DNA from: Candidatus Calditenuis fumarioli
Lineage (GTDB): Archaea > Thermoproteota > Nitrososphaeria_A > Caldarchaeales > Calditenuaceae
DNA: 51,683 nt
Direction of reading: 5' to 3'
Assembly (NCBI GenBank): GCA_030059665.1
Contig: JANVYR010000001.1
Coordinates: forward strand, 157,501 to 209,183
Part shown: piece after piece, positions 47,926 through 51,683 of the stretch
Position numbering within the stretch: the stretch's first letter is position 1
Layout of the letters: each line of letters begins with the position of its first letter
Translations under genes and position numbers: made by a program
Notes under the pieces: generated by a model
What the model was told of the DNA's origin: nothing
The model's input: the letters and a program-made list of their open reading frames with translations, nothing else
Database searches by the model: none

Positions 47926-47931
47926 GGATCA

Positions 47932-48618
47932 TCAGGGCCTGACCACGGTCCCCGCCTCTCCGTAAAGGATGGCCCTCCTGATGGATTCGGGAGACCTCCC
48001 GTCGACGATCAGGAGCCTTATCCCGGACCGCTTCAGCACGCTCAGCCCCACCGAGTCGATCATCCTGTACTCCCCAGCCGCATGAGATGTCCTCGCGAGG
48101 AGCGCCATCACCTCGTCGTACGTGGTCTCATCGATCAGCCTCGCGTCGGGATGGACCCTTGGATCCCTGTCGTAAAGCCCCTTCACGTTGGTCGCCATGA
48201 TCAGCCTGTCGGAACCTGTGGCCTCAGCGCAGAGGGCAGAGACCGCGAAGGTCGACTGACCGGGCCAGAAGCCGCCCGTCACGGCGATCGGTCTCACCGC
48301 GAGCGCCCTCCTCAGCTCGCCCACGTCCCTGACCACCTCGGGATACGCGAGCTCCCCAAGGGCCAAAAGCATCAGCGTGGCGTGGATCCTCGTCACCGAG
48401 ATGGCTATCTCGTCGCACCTAGCCTCGTCTGCGCCGAGCTTTCTCGCCGCGTCGATGTAGGCCCTCGCTGGCTCCCCTCCACCCACCACCACCGCCCAGC
48501 GGTCCCTGCCGTCGTGGCACTCCCTTATCACGTCGGCGATCGCCCTCAGGAGGGCAACATCGACCTCGTTCCGTGCGAAGAGATGGCCTCCGATCTTGAC
48601 CGTGAGCGGCACGACCAC
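47932..48618 (-). CDS. pyrH: UMP kinase, archaeal type
   Basis: A 228-residue amino-acid-kinase-fold enzyme phosphorylating UMP to UDP. Motifs: VKIGGHLF at the start (KxGG), AVVVGGGEPARAYIDAARKLGA, DEIAISVTRIHATLML, GGFWPGQSTFAVSAL and MATNVKGLYDRDPRVHPDARLIDE, which binds nucleotides. The gene follows pelota by 33 bp on the minus strand and ends 6 bp from the convergent ABC operon. Confidence 0.93.
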   Translation of the reverse strand: MVVPLTVKIGGHLFARNEVDVALLRAIADVIRECHDGRDRWAVVVGGGEPARAYIDAARKLGADEARCDEIAISVTRIHATLMLLALGELAYPEVVRDVGELRRALAVRPIAVTGGFWPGQSTFAVSALCAEATGSDRLIMATNVKGLYDRDPRVHPDARLIDETTYDEVMALLARTSHAAGEYRMIDSVGLSVLKRSGIRLLIVDGRSPESIRRAILYGEAGTVVRP

Positions 48619-48651
48619 CCACGCCTCTCCCTCGCTAAAAACGAGCGCCCC

Positions 48652-49740
48652 TCAGTCTCCCGGTCCGAGGCCGAGGTCCGATGCGGTAACCCTGTCTATC
48701 CCGAGGACGCCGCCTAAGCCCATCACCCTCTCGTGGTCCTCCCCTCCGGTCAGGAGCACCCTGATCCCGACGGAGCCCGACTCGGCCGCCCTCAGAACCA
48801 GGTCGAGGTCCGGGTCGTCGATCCTCTGCCAGAGGAAGTCCTCCGCTATCAGGACGTATCCCAGCCTGCCCTCCTCCAGCATGCGGAGCACGTCGTTCAG
48901 CCCGAACCCGAAGCCCTCCGGTGACCTCGTAAGGCGCTCCAGGACCCTCTCCACCAGCAGGGCGTCGCTCAGGGGCCTCAGGTCCTTCCCCAGCCCTCCC
49001 CTCCGGATCACCTCCGTCACTCCTTCGAGCCCTCCCGCCGACGCTGGAACCGTCCTCCGCCTCACCTCTACCCTCCCCGAGAGAGCCCTCCTCACCTCGC
49101 TCCCGACCGCGTCGAGAAGGGCCGATGGCGCCACGACGACCAGCTCGTCGACCCTGTACCGCTCCACCGCCTCGCCGACGTCCTCCAGAGCCTCCCTCAG
49201 CGCCTCCACCGGCGACGCCGCCTCCCTGTATGGCCCGAACTTGACGCCTGACGATGACTCGACGTAGCGGAGCAGCCTCGTGCCCTCGTCGGAGATCAGA
49301 ACCAGGGCGGCCCTCTCGTCGTCCGCGGACAACACGAGCATCCTCTTGACCGGGGTTGACCTCGAACGGCGAGCTATGGCCTCGAACCTCGCGAAGCCCT
49401 CCCTCGACACGATCTCCACCTCCCTGCCGCGCTCTATGTGGACCGTGTGGTGCTTCTTCAGGAGGTCCTCGTAGCCCTCCGCGCTGACGATCCTGCCGAG
49501 GAACGAGATCCTCTTTGTCGCGGGGTCCGCGGACTTCTTCTCCACCTCTATCCCTATCCGGATTGAGACCCTCTTGCTGTCCACCTCGCCCGTGGCCCTC
49601 TCCCTCTTCAGCTCCCGCGTCGTCTCCGAGAAGACCAGGTCGCCTGGGCTGACGGAGCGGTAGATGTTGACGAGGTCCACACCAGACTCGGGGATCAACC
49701 TCACGCTCCTCTTGACCGCGTCGATTCCCAGCACCCTCAA
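48652..49740 (-). CDS. pelA: mRNA surveillance protein pelota
   Basis: A 362-residue archaeal pelota/Dom34, which rescues stalled ribosomes with aEF1A and ABCE1. The N-terminal Sm-like domain includes LIPESGVDLVNIYRSVSPGDLVFSETTREL and VDSKRVSIRIGIEVEK. The central domain has RMLVLSADDERAALVLI, and the C-terminal domain has VGIRVLLTGGEDHERVMGLGGV. The release-factor GGQ motif is absent, as expected for the family. The gene lies between a nucleotidyltransferase gene (25 bp upstream) and pyrH, and the three probably form one operon. Confidence 0.94.
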   Translation of the reverse strand: MRVLGIDAVKRSVRLIPESGVDLVNIYRSVSPGDLVFSETTRELKRERATGEVDSKRVSIRIGIEVEKKSADPATKRISFLGRIVSAEGYEDLLKKHHTVHIERGREVEIVSREGFARFEAIARRSRSTPVKRMLVLSADDERAALVLISDEGTRLLRYVESSSGVKFGPYREAASPVEALREALEDVGEAVERYRVDELVVVAPSALLDAVGSEVRRALSGRVEVRRRTVPASAGGLEGVTEVIRRGGLGKDLRPLSDALLVERVLERLTRSPEGFGFGLNDVLRMLEEGRLGYVLIAEDFLWQRIDDPDLDLVLRAAESGSVGIRVLLTGGEDHERVMGLGGVLGIDRVTASDLGLGPGD

Positions 49741-49765
49741 CCCGCACGTACCCCCTTCGGCCGCA

Positions 49766-50461
49766 TCAGACCATTCGCCTCCTCAGGTGAGGGTTCGTCT
49801 CGATAAGCCGCTTGAGGACGCCGGAGAACGTCTCCTCCCCGGAGAGCTCCAACTCGCGGTAAAGGCCCGTTCGACCGTGATCCCGCCTCCTCCTCAGCAC
49901 CCTAACCCTCTCCCTCAGCGCTCTGGGGTTGACCCCGATCAGCTTCGCGGCCTTCTCCACGTCCAGCTCCACCGGGTACTCCAGGTGACCGTCCTCGACG
50001 GGGATGATCGCCATCAGGGACTTGTTCATTCCGGGAACCCTGATCCCCCTCCTGATGCCGTCCAGATCTATCTTCCCTGCGACGTTGTAGAACTCGTGCT
50101 CCGAAGGAAGCATCTCCACCAGCGGGAAGGAGATCGAAGTCAGCTCGTCCAGGTAGATGTAGCCCTTGACCGCGTAGGTTGGCGTAGCCTGGACCACGAC
50201 CCTCCTCGCCCAGCCGCCGAGGGCCTCCTCTATTCGGGCCTGCAGGAGCTCCGGGTTCACGGTGTGGGGTATGAAGGCGTCCACGTCGCTATCCTCGTCG
50301 ACGTCACCCCTCGCGACGCTGCCGTAGACGAACGCATCGGTTATGCCGACCTGGTGCAGGACCGAGAGTATACGCTCTGCAACCCCACGCTTCTCGCGAA
50401 GTATCCTCCACCTCCTCTCGTCGTAGACCACCTTCCGGTACGCGGTACCCTCCTCCGCCAC
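49766..50461 (-). CDS. Predicted nucleotidyltransferase with C-terminal helical domain
   Basis: About 231 residues. The N-terminal part has a nucleotidyltransferase motif VYGSVARGDVDEDSDVDAFI (GS-x10-DxD, about residues 44-63). A central domain follows (TSISFPLVEMLPSEHEFYNVAGKIDLDG). Last comes a basic helix-turn-helix-like region (AAKLIGVNPRALRERVRVLRRRR). It resembles archaeal COG1665-type predicted nucleotidyltransferases of unknown substrate, possibly RNA or protein. The GTG at 50459-50461 lies 26 nt from a TATA element; longer frames extend across the divergent peptidase gene and are not credible. Confidence 0.8.
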   Translation of the reverse strand: MAEEGTAYRKVVYDERRWRILREKRGVAERILSVLHQVGITDAFVYGSVARGDVDEDSDVDAFIPHTVNPELLQARIEEALGGWARRVVVQATPTYAVKGYIYLDELTSISFPLVEMLPSEHEFYNVAGKIDLDGIRRGIRVPGMNKSLMAIIPVEDGHLEYPVELDVEKAAKLIGVNPRALRERVRVLRRRRDHGRTGLYRELELSGEETFSGVLKRLIETNPHLRRRMV

Positions 50462-50482
50462 CGCACGGAGACAGCACCACCC

Positions 50483-50493
50483 GGAATTAAACC
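50483..50493 (-). promoter_or_regulatory. TATA box of nucleotidyltransferase-pelA-pyrH operon
   Basis: GGTTTAATTCC on the minus strand, 26-27 nt before the GTG at 50461. It probably drives all three genes. Confidence 0.5.
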
Positions 50494-50551
50494 ACCGGCG
50501 ACAGCGATGGGACCCGGTAGCCTTATCCGTCCGGAAAGAGGTGAAGGGAGG

Positions 50552-51683
50552 ATGCACGAGCTGGTGGAGAGGATCTGGAAGAGGATCAAGGAGAACGAGT
50601 CGAAGTACGTCAACGACCTGAAGAGGCTGCTCGAGCAGAAAGGCGTCTCGGCCACCGGAGAGGGGATCGAGGAGTGCGCCTCCACCGTCCGGGAGATGAT
50701 GGAGGAGGTGGGCCTGAGGGCAGAGCTGATCAGGACGCGCGGAAACCCGGTAGTTTTCGGGGAGTTCAGGGAAGAGCGCCACGGCACCCTGATGTTCTAC
50801 AACCACTACGACGTCCAGCCCCCGGATCCCGTCTCCGAGTGGACCACGCCACCCTTCGAGCCCTCGGTGAGGAACGGCCGCGTATTCGCGAGGGGTGCGG
50901 CCGACAACAAGGGGAACCTCGTAGCCCGTCTGAAGGCGATCGAGGTGGTTAACGAGGTGGCGGGGGAGCTTCCGGTGAACCTCAAGATGGTCGCGGAGGG
51001 CGAGGAGGAGATCGGGAGTCCACACCTGCCCGAGTTCGTAGGGATGAACCGGCACCTGCTCGAGGCCGACGCCTGCCTCTGGGAGATGTCCTACATCGAC
51101 GACCGCGACAGGCCCGTGATCGCCCTCGGAGCCAAGGGGATAGTTTACCTCGAGCTGCGCGCCAGGCGGCCCGGTCCGGACCTCCACTCCTCGTGGGGAG
51201 CTGTGGCGGTGAACCCAGCCTGGAGGTTGATAGGCGCGCTCAGCGTCATCGCCGACGACAGGGGTAACCCGAGGATCGGAGAACTTCTCGAAGACGTTCA
51301 GATGGACGATCGGTTGCTGGCGCTGGTCGAGCGGGCCGACGTGGACCCCGAGGAGATAGCTCAGGGAGCTGGCGAGCTGATCCCTGAGGTCAGGGGGAAC
51401 GTGAAGGAGGCGGTGAAGCGGCTGACCATGATGCCGGTCGTGAACGTCTGCGGCCTCCTCTCCGGTTACACTGGTGAGGGTTCCAAGACGGTGCTGCCGT
51501 CGAGGGCGATCGCCAAGGTCGACGTCCGTCTGGTCCCGAGGATGAGGCCGGAGAAGGTGGTCGAGGCAGTCAAGAGGGCACTCGCTAAGGCCGGTTACGG
51601 CGACATAGAGGTCGTCCAGCTCGGAGGCTCTTACCCCGCTGCGGTGACCGATCCCGACTCTCCCTTCGTTGAGGCGGTTACCG
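50552..51683 (+). CDS. M20-family peptidase/dipeptidase, partial
   Basis: A zinc-dependent M20 metallopeptidase cut by the window end after 377 codons. The first metal-ligand motif is FYNHYDVQPPDP, the bridging Asp is in RGAADNKGNL and the catalytic Glu pair is in VAEGEEEIGS. The lid/dimerisation domain follows with LHSSWGAVAVNPAWRL. Relatives split dipeptides or acylated amino acids. ATG at 50552 follows GGGAGG at a close spacing. It is divergent from the nucleotidyltransferase operon. Confidence 0.9.
   Translation, partial: MHELVERIWKRIKENESKYVNDLKRLLEQKGVSATGEGIEECASTVREMMEEVGLRAELIRTRGNPVVFGEFREERHGTLMFYNHYDVQPPDPVSEWTTPPFEPSVRNGRVFARGAADNKGNLVARLKAIEVVNEVAGELPVNLKMVAEGEEEIGSPHLPEFVGMNRHLLEADACLWEMSYIDDRDRPVIALGAKGIVYLELRARRPGPDLHSSWGAVAVNPAWRLIGALSVIADDRGNPRIGELLEDVQMDDRLLALVERADVDPEEIAQGAGELIPEVRGNVKEAVKRLTMMPVVNVCGLLSGYTGEGSKTVLPSRAIAKVDVRLVPRMRPEKVVEAVKRALAKAGYGDIEVVQLGGSYPAAVTDPDSPFVEAVT

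Noticed and set aside
48635-49747. A 370-codon frame overlapping pelota in another frame
   Set aside because: Gly/Arg-rich low-complexity translation; pelota in the same place is unmistakable.
50462-51187. N-terminal extension of the nucleotidyltransferase across the M20 gene
   Set aside because: The extension is antisense to the M20 peptidase and lacks domain character; a promoter-spaced GTG at 50461 gives the expected protein.

Overview
This window is archaeal DNA, most likely from a thermophile of the TACK/Thermoproteota side. Evidence: archaeal ribosomal proteins (uS19, S6e, S24e), A-type ATPase stalk subunits, diphthine synthase, pelota, archaeal UMP kinase, D-aminoacyl-tRNA deacylase, a tetraether-lipid radical SAM synthase, and tRNA genes that carry archaeal introns and no encoded CCA. 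The backbone is GC-rich, compact and uses many GTG and TTG starts. In many genes a TATA-like element lies about 24-31 nt upstream of the chosen start codon with no Shine-Dalgarno sequence, which suggests widespread leaderless transcription. I could not place the genus.

Layout. 0-5.5 kb: half-size EamA permease, pilin-like anchored protein, uS19, CoxG-like protein, NAD synthase, a secreted Ig-like protein and an ABC-3 permease. 5.5-5.7 kb: tRNA-His (intron) and tRNA-Glu. 5.9-23.4 kb: housekeeping core (CoxL-like molybdopterin subunit, A-ATPase C and H subunits, endonuclease IV, GtrA-like protein, SWIM-finger/phosphoesterase pair, ribose-5-phosphate isomerase, homocitrate-synthase-like enzyme, EamA permease, DphB-DUF357 fusion with RibL, S6e-S24e, Sua5, DUF3782-like protein, Usp, MFS transporter, UbiE-like methyltransferase). 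23.4-37 kb: a surface-polysaccharide island of sharply varying base composition with glycosyltransferases, a FkbM methyltransferase, a sugar epimerase, a truncated UDP-sugar dehydrogenase and a Wzx-like flippase. One HEPN/MNT pair sits inside it and a second at its right edge. 38-40.3 kb: decayed hydantoinase genes (frameshifted hyuB, internally deleted hyuA). 40.5-51.7 kb: Tes, DtdA, a COG2522 regulator, tRNA-Gln with two introns, a PPC-domain/coiled-coil membrane pair, an ABC transporter whose binding protein is fused to its permease, UMP kinase, pelota, a nucleotidyltransferase and a partial M20 peptidase.

How the genes work together. The island probably makes and exports a cell-surface glycan or lipid-linked glycan. 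It looks repeatedly remodelled: an AT-rich glycosyltransferase has replaced the 3' half of a UDP-sugar dehydrogenase, and several short coding remnants are visible. The ABC locus at 45.5-47.9 kb looks like a metal-uptake operon behind a palindrome that overlaps its TATA element, yet the binding domain has lost the family's usual histidine ligands, so the substrate is open. The nucleotidyltransferase-pelota-UMP kinase run on the minus strand looks like one operon.

The most unusual points are the fused binding-protein/permease with altered ligands, the twice-interrupted tRNA-Gln, the DphB-DUF357 fusion, the truncated dehydrogenase junction, the collapsed hydantoinase locus, the DUF3782-like protein with altered nuclease residues, and short divergent promoters that seem to share one palindromic TATA element.
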